Source: Nitrososphaeria archaeon
GTDB taxonomy: Archaea > Thermoproteota > Nitrososphaeria > Conexivisphaerales > DTJL01
Assembly: GCA_029775965.1 (NCBI GenBank)
Contig: JARVJU010000001.1
Coordinates: 79,189 to 143,188 of the forward strand
DNA length: 64,000 bases
Direction: 5' to 3'
Positions 53,966-62,155 of the stretch are shown piece by piece. The number at the start of each line of letters is the position of its first letter. The stretch's first letter is position 1. The translations under genes and the position numbers were made by a program. The notes below the pieces were generated by a model. The model was given only the letters and a program-made list of their open reading frames with translations. It searched no databases and was not told the DNA's origin.

Positions 53966-55444
53966 TCAGGTCAGAGCACCCCTCAGGACATCTTCGGAAA
54001 GCCTCTCTACATCTTCGCTTATGGATCTATCCTCATGTACCACTGGACTTATTCTTCTTATTATTTCAAGCAACCTTTTTCCTTGCTGTGAGACACCACC
54101 TTCGCCCTTTCTGTATAAAGCATTGCTAGCTACTATCATCTCTATAGAGATTATCTTTGAAACGTTTTCCGCAACATTGAGGCATCTTAGACCTGCATTT
54201 ACTCCAAAGCTTGCATGATCTTCGATTCCTTCGGAAACATTTGCAGGGAATGATGAGGAGGGATACACTAAGCTGGAGTTAATGTTCTGTAGTGCAGTTG
54301 CTGTATACTCTGCAAGCATCAGACCTGATTCAAGGCCAGGATTTTCAGCATAGAACTTATGCATCTCCTCACTTCTGTGCATAAGAAGGTGTGTTCTTGC
54401 AAGGGAAATTGTCCCCAAGTATGATGTTGCAAGGGATAATAGGTCTAACACCATAGCTACAGGCTGTGCATGGAAGTTCCCTCCATGCAGTATCCCCTTT
54501 CCTTCTATCATCACAGGATTATCAGTGACAGAGTTCAGCTCTCCTGTAACAATTTCTGAAGCAAATTCCAGTGCTTCATACACAGCGCCATGAACCTGTG
54601 GAACGCACCTTACAGAGTATGGGTCTTGTGGCATTGCATCTTTTCTTATCATGCTGCTTGATTCTATTTGCTTTAGTATCTCTGCTGCAACAGAAGTTTG
54701 ACCCTTGAGCTTCCTCAGGCGCATAAGGCTATCATCAAAGGACTGCACCGAGGCGCCTACAGCTTGAGCTGTCAATGAAGTTACAGAATTCGCAGCATCG
54801 AGAAGTCTCCTGACTGAGACAATATTCTTTACACCCAGTGCAACTGCAAAACATGTGCCGTTTATCAGAGCTAACCCTTCTTTTGCTTCAAGGCTTAATG
54901 GTTTCAGCCCAACTTTGGATAAGGCTATTCCAGATTGTATCAACTTTCCATCATAGTAAGCTTTTCCTTCTCCAAGCAGAGCAAGAGCCATATGAGCTGA
55001 CGGAGTCAGGTCGCCTGAGGAACTCAATGACCCCAGCATAGGCACGTAAGGGATTACATCGCTGTTAAGCATATTAGCAATAAGAACTGCAACATCAGGC
55101 CTGACGCAGCTATTGCCATTGAGCAGACTGTTTAGCTTGGCCAACATCGCTATTCTGACTATATCCTTCGAAAATGGCTCTCCAACGCCTGCTGCATGGC
55201 TTCTAAGCAGGTTAACTTGAAGTTGTCTTATCTTATTTTTTGGGATAGATTTTTTCCCCAACAGTCCAAATCCCGTGTTCACACCGTATATCGCTTCTTT
55301 CTGCTCAAGCATATTTTCCAGCTTATGTCGAAAATCTTGCATCCTATTCAATGCATGTTGAGAAATTTCAACTTCTGCCTTTCTTTCAGAGACCTTTGCT
55401 GCGTCATCGATTGTAAGAGAATTACCGTTAAGAACAACTCTCAT
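53966..55444 (-). CDS. hutH: Histidine ammonia-lyase with an SSG cofactor triad
   Basis: A 492-residue ammonia-lyase that starts histidine breakdown by releasing ammonia to give urocanate. YGVNTGFG (about 53-60) has the catalytic Tyr. The MIO cofactor normally forms from Ala-Ser-Gly (GSVGASGD); here the aligned residues are Ser142-Ser143-Gly144 (GSLSSSGDL). Further conserved parts are the NGTCF segment and QDPYSVRCVPQVHG. Neighbouring hut genes make histidine the likely substrate over Phe or Tyr. It is divergent from hutG. Confidence 0.92.
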   Translation of the reverse strand: MRVVLNGNSLTIDDAAKVSERKAEVEISQHALNRMQDFRHKLENMLEQKEAIYGVNTGFGLLGKKSIPKNKIRQLQVNLLRSHAAGVGEPFSKDIVRIAMLAKLNSLLNGNSCVRPDVAVLIANMLNSDVIPYVPMLGSLSSSGDLTPSAHMALALLGEGKAYYDGKLIQSGIALSKVGLKPLSLEAKEGLALINGTCFAVALGVKNIVSVRRLLDAANSVTSLTAQAVGASVQSFDDSLMRLRKLKGQTSVAAEILKQIESSSMIRKDAMPQDPYSVRCVPQVHGAVYEALEFASEIVTGELNSVTDNPVMIEGKGILHGGNFHAQPVAMVLDLLSLATSYLGTISLARTHLLMHRSEEMHKFYAENPGLESGLMLAEYTATALQNINSSLVYPSSSFPANVSEGIEDHASFGVNAGLRCLNVAENVSKIISIEMIVASNALYRKGEGGVSQQGKRLLEIIRRISPVVHEDRSISEDVERLSEDVLRGALT

Positions 55445-55480
55445 ACAAATGACCTGCTCTGATGTTACATCTCTTACTGC

Positions 55481-55491
55481 TTGCTATAAAT
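55481..55491. promoter_or_regulatory. TATA-like box between hutH and hutG
   Basis: GCTATAAATAG reads as a good TATA box in both directions. It lies about 40 bases from the hutH start (55444) and about 45 from the hutG start (55532), which would leave short leaders. A second A/T run (55519-55527) could serve hutG instead. Confidence 0.35.
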
Positions 55492-55531
55492 AGTTAAACA
55501 TTTATCCTGCCCCAGCATACTTTAAAGTGAA

Positions 55532-56485
55532 GTGAGAAGACCAGTCTCTTACCCTGAGCCAAGTTATAATGATATAAAAGATAAGAGATTCATCTCTCTT
55601 ATAACAGCAGCAGAAAAAACACTGCAAGGATCCATAAACCTTGTTGGCATACCCTATGATGGAGCTATTCTTGGCAGGAAAGGTTCTGCCCAGGCTCCTG
55701 CTGCGATTAGAAATGCACTGAGGTTTAACTCTAATTATGATGCTCAGCTTGGATTGGATTTGACAGATCTGCACATAGCTGATCTAGGAGATATAGTACT
55801 TCCGGATGAAGTTTTCAGCGCACATGAGCAGATAAGAAAAGAAATAATACAATTAATAAAGAAAGACTCTCTTCTTTTAGTCCTGGGTGGAGATAACAGT
55901 CTTTCGCTTCCTCTTATACAGTCATATTCTGAGATTTTTGGAAACATAGGGCTTATTGTGCTTGACAGTCATTTTGATCTGAGGGATGAGATAAACGGTA
56001 AACCGACGAGCGGCTCTTCATATAACCTGGCAATGAAGAACCTTGGTTATAGACTCTCTCCTTCTAGGGTTGTGTACATTGGATTGCATGGCTTTCTGAA
56101 TTCTGTAGAATATGCCAGAGAGGCCAGAAAGAAGGGTATTACAATTTTCACAGAGCAGGATGTGAAAGGTTATGGAGCTACAACATTAGCCAAGAGAGCC
56201 TATGATATAGCATCGCATGACTCTAATGCTGTATACCTTAGCATAGACATGGATTCGGTCGACCTGTCTTACGTCTCAGGTGTAAGCGCACCAAGCCCTG
56301 CTGGGCTTACTGCCTTGGAGCTTTATGATATCTCCTTTTATCTTGCTTCAAGGAAGAAGATCTTTTGTGTGGATATAGTGGAGACATCTCCCCCGCTAGA
56401 TCCAACATCAAAATCCGAGATAGTAGCTGCAAACCTTATTTGTTATCTATCAGCTGGCTTTAAGGCACGATTGAAGTTACTCTGA
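55532..56485 (+). CDS. hutG: Formimidoylglutamase (ureohydrolase family)
   Basis: A 317-residue arginase/agmatinase-fold enzyme, the last hut step, releasing formamide from N-formimino-glutamate. Metal motifs are Asp145-x-His147-x-Asp149 (DSHFD) and SIDMDSVD (about residues 238-245). The first motif reads GGDNS (Asn122) where most ureohydrolases have GGDHS with a metal-binding His. The start is GTG 55532. Agmatinase or guanidinobutyrase is the alternative, but the hut neighbours argue for this role. Confidence 0.85.
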   Translation: MRRPVSYPEPSYNDIKDKRFISLITAAEKTLQGSINLVGIPYDGAILGRKGSAQAPAAIRNALRFNSNYDAQLGLDLTDLHIADLGDIVLPDEVFSAHEQIRKEIIQLIKKDSLLLVLGGDNSLSLPLIQSYSEIFGNIGLIVLDSHFDLRDEINGKPTSGSSYNLAMKNLGYRLSPSRVVYIGLHGFLNSVEYAREARKKGITIFTEQDVKGYGATTLAKRAYDIASHDSNAVYLSIDMDSVDLSYVSGVSAPSPAGLTALELYDISFYLASRKKIFCVDIVETSPPLDPTSKSEIVAANLICYLSAGFKARLKLL

Positions 56486-56487
56486 GC

Positions 56488-57339
56488 TCATTTGCTAAGA
56501 AGCTCCTCTGCATTGTTGTGTAGAATATCTTCTGCTACTGCACTCCCGAACTCTTTCTTGAAGTAACTCTCGATATGCTTGGGTTTATAGTCAGCTAGCA
56601 AGGGATAATTGGACCCGAACAATACTCTTTTTCCATGTGTTCGTTTAATAAAGTGCACTAAGGCTGCATGTTGCTTGTCCTTTTCTAAAGGTTGAATATC
56701 TATGTACACATTATCATTACGCATGGCAACTGCAACTGCAGTTTCTGTCCATGGCCACCCTGCATGGCCAATTATTATCTTTAGCTCCGGAAAATCTTTT
56801 GCTATCTCGTCTAGATGCACAGGGTCGTCGTATTTTATGCTGCAATGAAGAATGTCAAGAGCTGCGGGATGGAAGATTACCGGGATAGAATTTTCTATGC
56901 AAAGATCATACAGCAGATACATAATCTTGTTAGAAGGATAAACAGAAGTTGCAGAGGTAAATATGCATACTCCTTTTAGACCCAATTCAGCTATATCTTT
57001 TTTTAGGTTTACAAGAGCATCAAGGCCATCGTTAGGGTTTATACTACCAAAAGGTATCACAAAGCTGTGCCTGTCAGCTATTTTTGCTACATCTCTGCTG
57101 GTAAAGAAAAAATTTTTCAAACCAGGGTTCAATCTATGATCGGCGTACTGAGCCAAGAAAACTGCCTTCTGAACTCCAGAGCTGCTGATTCTATGTGCAA
57201 GTTCTTCAGTATCAGGAGGCAGGTCTTTTACAGTGAGGCCGTTAAGTCTTAAAATACTAGCAAAATAATTATTTCTCGAGGCAAATTCTCTTGTCCACGG
57301 ATGGACATGGAAGTCTATTATCAAAGGTGAAAGATACAT
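56488..57339 (-). CDS. Amidohydrolase-2 family metal hydrolase/decarboxylase
   Basis: A 283-residue TIM-barrel protein. It begins IIDFHVHPW (HxH metal site, about residues 10-12), has VIFHPAALD and IIGHAGWPW with further His ligands, and ends FGSNYPLLADY where relatives have an Asp. This branch includes ACMSD-type decarboxylases and lactone hydrolases. The exact substrate is not clear. It converges with hutG 2 bases away and is not obviously part of histidine breakdown. The 57340-57573 stretch after it holds no gene. Confidence 0.75.
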   Translation of the reverse strand: MYLSPLIIDFHVHPWTREFASRNNYFASILRLNGLTVKDLPPDTEELAHRISSSGVQKAVFLAQYADHRLNPGLKNFFFTSRDVAKIADRHSFVIPFGSINPNDGLDALVNLKKDIAELGLKGVCIFTSATSVYPSNKIMYLLYDLCIENSIPVIFHPAALDILHCSIKYDDPVHLDEIAKDFPELKIIIGHAGWPWTETAVAVAMRNDNVYIDIQPLEKDKQHAALVHFIKRTHGKRVLFGSNYPLLADYKPKHIESYFKKEFGSAVAEDILHNNAEELLSK

Positions 57340-57573
57340 ACATATGTGATTTATTTTATCCTTTTGTCAGATACATGTTTGTTTTCTGAAGTATCTTCCA
57401 GATACCTATGCTCTATAAGCCTGGTCTCTAAAGCTCTCAGGCGAACGATGCAAACTATCGCATTGATGAACGCAGCTTATTGCAAGCTCTGATAGAAGGA
57501 TCAGATTTCAACAACGCATGTGTAAGAACAGAGCTGCTCCAGAGAACACAAATTATACTGAAGAGAAAACTAA

Positions 57574-58464
57574 CTAAGAATGCAAATTTTCTACTCTTTC
57601 ATTCTTCTGAACTAGGTAAAGCCCAGAGAAGATCAGAGCAGACCCAACAAGCTGAATAACAGAGATAGTTTCACCTAAAAAGAGCAAAGCGAAGATTAAG
57701 CCGAATACGGAAGCTGCAGAAAAGACAAGGACAGCTCTTATTGCTCCTATTCTTCTGAGAGAATGCATAAGAAAAAGTGTGGAAAACCCAACAGAGACTA
57801 TCCCTAGCAGAATTATGTATGGTATTGATTCGCCAGAGAGGTGAACCGGATGTATAAACTCCCTCACAAACAATAAAACTGCTCCACCCACAAGATTCTT
57901 GTATCTACTTAACACAGTAGGGTCCATCCTTATGCTTGCAATCTTACTTACATTGTTGTCCAGTCCCCATACAGCTGTGCCTGCTATAACCATAACATTT
58001 CCTTCAAAATGTGCAAGGAAAGTCCTTCCTGCAAGCTCAAGGTTTGTTGATACTATAAGTATGCCTGCCACTACAAGCAGACCAGCTAGATACTGTTTCT
58101 TGCTCATCCTCTCTCTGAAGGCTATTACAGCTATCAGTGCAGTAAACAGGACTTCTGCATTTCCTAGCAGAGCTGCATCTGAGGCTGTAGTTATGGCAAG
58201 TCCTTTAATAAAAAGGGCTGGGGCTATAGCACCTCCAAGAAGAGAAGTCAGTATTAGCAAGGGCATATTCTTTCTTTCAATGAAAGAGCTGGGGCGGTAA
58301 GTAAAGAGGATCAGTCCTCCTATAATATAGGCCAATGAAGTAACTAGCAAGGGATCTGCGCTATTTGTGGAGAATTTTCCAAACGTTGTGATTGTTCCAT
58401 ATGTCACAGCTGCTCCTAGGCCAAGAAGATAACCTGTCGCAGTCGCATTATTAAGATCACCCAT
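57574..58464 (-). CDS. EamA-type DMT transporter
   Basis: A 296-residue membrane protein from ATG 58464 (MGDLNNATATGYLLG; the frame is open to 58524). About ten hydrophobic segments lie in two similar halves, the EamA repeat of drug/metabolite transporters. The second half has FSAASVFGLIFALLFLGE, the typical EamA end. Such carriers move amino acids, nucleotides or drugs across the membrane. The substrate cannot be told. It is divergent from the disulfide oxidoreductase gene. Confidence 0.8.
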   Translation of the reverse strand: MGDLNNATATGYLLGLGAAVTYGTITTFGKFSTNSADPLLVTSLAYIIGGLILFTYRPSSFIERKNMPLLILTSLLGGAIAPALFIKGLAITTASDAALLGNAEVLFTALIAVIAFRERMSKKQYLAGLLVVAGILIVSTNLELAGRTFLAHFEGNVMVIAGTAVWGLDNNVSKIASIRMDPTVLSRYKNLVGGAVLLFVREFIHPVHLSGESIPYIILLGIVSVGFSTLFLMHSLRRIGAIRAVLVFSAASVFGLIFALLFLGETISVIQLVGSALIFSGLYLVQKNERVENLHS

Positions 58465-58569
58465 TGTGCCAGAATGTATTAAATACAACAATAAATAAAC
58501 AGAATGTAGATAACCACATTTCAAGATTTTTAGACAAATACTTAAACCCCCTCAAAAGCTGATTTCTCT

Positions 58570-59229
58570 ATGCCTCTCCTAGAAGAAGATGACAGAAGGT
58601 ACGTTCAGGATCTATTGAGCAAGAGTATGAAGGACCCTGTAAAGCTTATTGTCTTTACACAGGAATTCGAATGTGAATACTGCAAAGAAACAAGGGAGAT
58701 TGCAGAGGAGCTTGCATCATTATCTGATAAGATAAAGGTTGAAACTTATGACCTTCTTAAGCATGCAGATAAAGCATATCAAACAGGTGTAGATAAAATA
58801 CCTGCGTTAATAGTAACATCAGATGCAACCTATAATGTCAGATACTTCGGAATTCCCTCTGGCTATGAGTTTACAAGTCTTCTTGATGACATCATAGATA
58901 CTTCGAAGAAGAGTACTCGAATCAGCCAAGCTACAAGAGAAAAGATAAAGAGCATCAATCAGCCTGTGCATATCCAAGTCTTCGTGACACCTACATGTCC
59001 ATACTGCCCCAGGGCTGTGAGGTTAGCTCATCAGTTTGCTATGGAGAACCCTGCTGTCAAGGCTGATATGATAGAGTCAATCGAGTTTCCCCACCTAGCT
59101 AATAAATATGAGGTGATGGCCGTTCCTAAGATAGTAATTAATGATAGTGTCTCATTCGAGGGAGCTCTACCTGAGCCACATTTTCTAAGCTATGTGCTGC
59201 TGGCATTAGAAGGTAAGCAGGCAAGCTGA
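58570..59229 (+). CDS. pdo: Protein disulfide oxidoreductase with two thioredoxin folds
   Basis: A 219-residue protein with two thioredoxin-like halves. The redox pairs are CEYC (Cys35, Cys38) and CPYC (Cys143, Cys146), and each half has a cis-Pro (KIPAL; AVPKI). This glutaredoxin-like PDO is typical of thermophilic archaea and bacteria, where it helps form and shuffle intracellular disulfides. The CPYC half is usually the more active one. It starts at ATG 58570 after an A/T-poor leader and precedes a small exported protein by 43 bases. Confidence 0.9.
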   Translation: MPLLEEDDRRYVQDLLSKSMKDPVKLIVFTQEFECEYCKETREIAEELASLSDKIKVETYDLLKHADKAYQTGVDKIPALIVTSDATYNVRYFGIPSGYEFTSLLDDIIDTSKKSTRISQATREKIKSINQPVHIQVFVTPTCPYCPRAVRLAHQFAMENPAVKADMIESIEFPHLANKYEVMAVPKIVINDSVSFEGALPEPHFLSYVLLALEGKQAS

Positions 59230-59272
59230 ACCTGAGCATAGTTTAAATCCCATTGCAAAGCTTGTAGATGGT

Positions 59273-59755
59273 ATGAACAGGCTGCAGCTAGTAGCTGTTA
59301 TTCTATTCATACTGCTGGCAGGTGTAGCGCTTCCCGTTTACTTTGCAGGATACCATAGCTTTTTCAGCAGAGCAGAGAGTAGCAATTTATCCATCAAGAC
59401 AACAAAACTTGGAACTGGAAAGGCTGGAAGTCTGTTTGAGAACGTTACAACAAGGATGGTTTACAAGAAAGGAAAGACTTACCTGCAGGCAGAAGGTGAA
59501 CTTGTTTCACTTGCAGATCAGGCTCCTATAGCAAATGCAACTGTATACATGACATGTTCCACCAACCTTTCATCGTGTGGTTCTTCATACTCAACTACAG
59601 GAGCAAACGGTGCATTCAACATTCTGCTGCAGACATCTCTTGGCTGCGGGCAGCAGGTCTATGTTGAGCTGAGCTGGCCCGGTACAGGTTACTATGCTCC
59701 ATACGGCAATAATTATTTGGTGAGTAATGCCTGCCCTGCTCAACCTCTAGCATAA
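59273..59755 (+). CDS. Membrane-anchored protein with an Ig-like domain
   Basis: A 160-residue protein. An N-terminal hydrophobic segment (about residues 5-24: LVAVILFILLAGVALPVYF) is a signal peptide or anchor. Outside it is a beta-sandwich-like part (PIANATVYMTC...TTGANGAFNILLQT), like carboxypeptidase-regulatory or transthyretin-like domains found on cell surfaces. It has several Cys (CSTNLSSCG, LGCG) that could form disulfides. Exact role unknown. A cell-surface location is inferred from the leader. Confidence 0.6.
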   Translation: MNRLQLVAVILFILLAGVALPVYFAGYHSFFSRAESSNLSIKTTKLGTGKAGSLFENVTTRMVYKKGKTYLQAEGELVSLADQAPIANATVYMTCSTNLSSCGSSYSTTGANGAFNILLQTSLGCGQQVYVELSWPGTGYYAPYGNNYLVSNACPAQPLA

Positions 59756-59825
59756 TAACAGTAGCAAGGTTTAATTATGGTTTGATACTGGCACCAGTCG
59801 AAATAAATTGGTATCGGAAAAGGTT

Positions 59826-60194
59826 ATGCATTTTCAGAATAAGAACAAGGATCTTAATCTTCTTGCGCAGCAAATTGTTCAGCAGCTGCAGGTTGAAGGT
59901 TACAAGGTGCAGTCTACCAATGCTCCTCTTGGTATAATCATTCAGGCTCAAAAGGCAGGCGTGCTCAGGGATATAATTACTGCAGACCGGGCATTCACCA
60001 TAGTAATCGCCGGTCAGCCGAACGATTTTACTGTGCATATAGGTATAGGGAAGTGGGTGCAGAACATAGCTGTTGCTGTTGCCGAGGCTTTGCTTCTTTC
60101 AACCCTATTTCTTGCAGTAGATGTTCCAGAAATGCTCTGGACAACACACGTTGAAAAGCAACTTGCAAAGGAGATTGCTCAGATAGTAGGCTAA
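59826..60194 (+). CDS. Unknown protein with a C-terminal hydrophobic helix
   Basis: A 122-residue protein from ATG 59826 (TTG 59808 is an alternative). The N-terminus is helical and charged (NKNKDLNLLAQQIVQQLQ). The middle is strand-rich (GIIIQAQKAG, FTIVIAGQPNDFTVHIGIG). A hydrophobic helix (VAVAEALLLSTLFLAVDV) near residues 80-98 could sit in a membrane. No family is recognised. It overlaps the convergent unknown gene by 4 bases. Confidence 0.5.
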   Translation: MHFQNKNKDLNLLAQQIVQQLQVEGYKVQSTNAPLGIIIQAQKAGVLRDIITADRAFTIVIAGQPNDFTVHIGIGKWVQNIAVAVAEALLLSTLFLAVDVPEMLWTTHVEKQLAKEIAQIVG

Positions 60195-60640
60195 CTCTGG
60201 GGCGAAGAGTACTCAACCTCAATTCTTGTGCTTGTAAGATACACGGGATCTCCCTGCTCCTCGTACAGGTCAGTCCTAGCTACCTTTATGAGAGATACCT
60301 TTGCTCTTATCTGAGACCCATCAGGCAGGTCATACACATTCCATGATTCACCTTCAGCTTTAAACGGTATGTTATCCAATACTACTGACTTAGCTATAGA
60401 AGAATGTGAATAATCTCTCTTAGGGTCGTGAACCCCCTTTAGCTGTGTTGGAGCTCTTGCCACAGCTAACACCTGATTTCCGAAGGTAAACTTTGGATTG
60501 CCTGAGCTGTCAGCTCCTACTGCTATTATTCTCAACACTATAAGCCTTATTTTCAGTTTAGTACCATCTTCCAGCAGATACGTATTCCATGGTTCCTGGA
60601 CCGGTACAAACTCTACATCTCCATTTAACTCCATTCCCAT
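60191..60640 (-). CDS. Unknown protein with an internal duplication
   Basis: A 149-residue protein (or 147 from the second Met). Two similar segments are visible: EPWNTYLLEDGTKLKIRLIVLRI (about 16-38) and ESWNVYDLPDGSQIRAKVSLIKV (about 98-120). Each is a WNxYxLxDGxxLxxK turn followed by a strand, so the fold is probably two copies of a small beta unit. No function is known to me. It lies next to the XPB-Bax1 pair on the opposite strand. Confidence 0.6.
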   Translation of the reverse strand: MGMELNGDVEFVPVQEPWNTYLLEDGTKLKIRLIVLRIIAVGADSSGNPKFTFGNQVLAVARAPTQLKGVHDPKRDYSHSSIAKSVVLDNIPFKAEGESWNVYDLPDGSQIRAKVSLIKVARTDLYEEQGDPVYLTSTRIEVEYSSPQS

Positions 60641-60793
60641 CAGAGCATTATAATCAGCAGTTTTTTCTTTTTCTAATCAATTGAGGAGTTAAAGTTTGAA
60701 AATATGAAAAATATGCGCCTGAAGCCATCCTTAGCTCTTGGCAAAATAAATTGTTAAAGACAAATATAGCTCTACAAATGAGCCCTTTTAGAT

Positions 60794-62149
60794 TTGCAGG
60801 AAGCTCTTCTTACCTTCCAGATGGGAAGCATAGTGATAAAAGGGGATGTGAGAGTACCTTATTCTGAGTGGGACGAAAGAATCAATGCATACAGGGCAAA
60901 GGCTATCTATTACAGTGAAATTTTAAGGTATCTCAGGGAGAGCAACCTGCCGTTTATAGATAGAGTTCAATCACTGCCTCCGATGCCTCACATTACAGCT
61001 AAAATGAATCTCAGAGGCTACCAGCATGAAGCGATCAGAAACTGGATAAATGCAGGTAAAAGGGGGATGCTTGTTTTACCTACAGGCTCTGGCAAGACTG
61101 TTATAGCATTGAAGCTGATAGAAATAGTTAATGAACCTACTATAGTGATAGTTCCAACGCTAGACCTTCTGGAACAATGGAGGCATAGAATACAGGAGAC
61201 ATTTGGTGAAGATGTTGGAATCTATGGCGGAGGGGAAAGTTCTGTAAAAGGTATAACAGTTGCGACGTATGATTCAGCTTATCTCAGGTTTAATGAGCTG
61301 GGCAACAGATTTAATTTCATTGTATTTGATGAAGTCCATCATCTTGCAGCAGAGAGCTTCAGAATTATAGCCGAAACCTTCACAGCTCGATACAGGATAG
61401 GGCTGACAGCTACGTTAGAAAGAGAGGATATGTTGCACCTGGAGCTCCTCAGGCTCGTTGGTGGTGTGGTTTACAGTGTGAAGCCGAAAGAGCTTGCAGG
61501 AAGATACCTTTCTGATTACGAACTTCAGAGAATAACAGTCGAGCTAACAGAAGAAGAAAGAAATGAGTATGAAAGGAATTACTCAATATTTAAAGACTAT
61601 ATAATAAAGAGCGGTCTGAGATTCAGGAATCCATCCGATTATAGCAGATTCATAATGATGAGTGCAAGAGATGAAGCAGGAAGAAGGGCGCTCAAGGCAA
61701 GGAATAAGGCTGTTTCAATTGCCTACAACTCGGAAGCAAAACTTGATGCTCTTGAAGAGATACTCCTTTCCAACCCTAACGAAAAGATACTGATATTTAC
61801 GCAGCACAACGAGCTTGTTTACAGAATATCAAAAAGATTTCTTATTCCTTTTATAACTCACACAACTGCGAAGGAAGAAAGGTATAACGTACTGAAAAGC
61901 TTTCGGGAGGGAAGATATAGGGCTATTGTGACTTCTAAGGTCCTTGATGAAGGTATAGATGTGCCGGATGCATCTCTGGGCATAATTGTTAGCGGTACAG
62001 GTAGCTCGAGAGAGTTCATACAGAGGCTTGGCAGACTTCTCAGAAAGAGTCAGGGCAAGCAGAAAGCAAAACTGATAGAAATAGTTTCAAGAGAAACATC
62101 AGAAACAGGTACAAGCTGGAGGAGGAAGAGAAAGGTAGCAGAGGCGTAG
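60794..62149 (+). CDS. xpb: XPB-like DNA helicase/translocase
   Basis: A 451-residue superfamily 2 helicase, the archaeal homologue of the TFIIH subunit XPB. An N-terminal damage-recognition-like part (residues 1-70) precedes the Walker A PTGSGKT (about 97-103), DEVHH as the DExH box and ATLERED, which includes the RED motif that opens DNA. Motif VI, QRLGRLLRKS, is near residue 416. The length is close to that of other archaeal XPBs. The start is TTG 60794. It ends 6 bases before the Bax1 gene, its usual partner nuclease in DNA repair. Confidence 0.92.
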   Translation: MQEALLTFQMGSIVIKGDVRVPYSEWDERINAYRAKAIYYSEILRYLRESNLPFIDRVQSLPPMPHITAKMNLRGYQHEAIRNWINAGKRGMLVLPTGSGKTVIALKLIEIVNEPTIVIVPTLDLLEQWRHRIQETFGEDVGIYGGGESSVKGITVATYDSAYLRFNELGNRFNFIVFDEVHHLAAESFRIIAETFTARYRIGLTATLEREDMLHLELLRLVGGVVYSVKPKELAGRYLSDYELQRITVELTEEERNEYERNYSIFKDYIIKSGLRFRNPSDYSRFIMMSARDEAGRRALKARNKAVSIAYNSEAKLDALEEILLSNPNEKILIFTQHNELVYRISKRFLIPFITHTTAKEERYNVLKSFREGRYRAIVTSKVLDEGIDVPDASLGIIVSGTGSSREFIQRLGRLLRKSQGKQKAKLIEIVSRETSETGTSWRRKRKVAEA

Positions 62150-62155
62150 TAGCAA

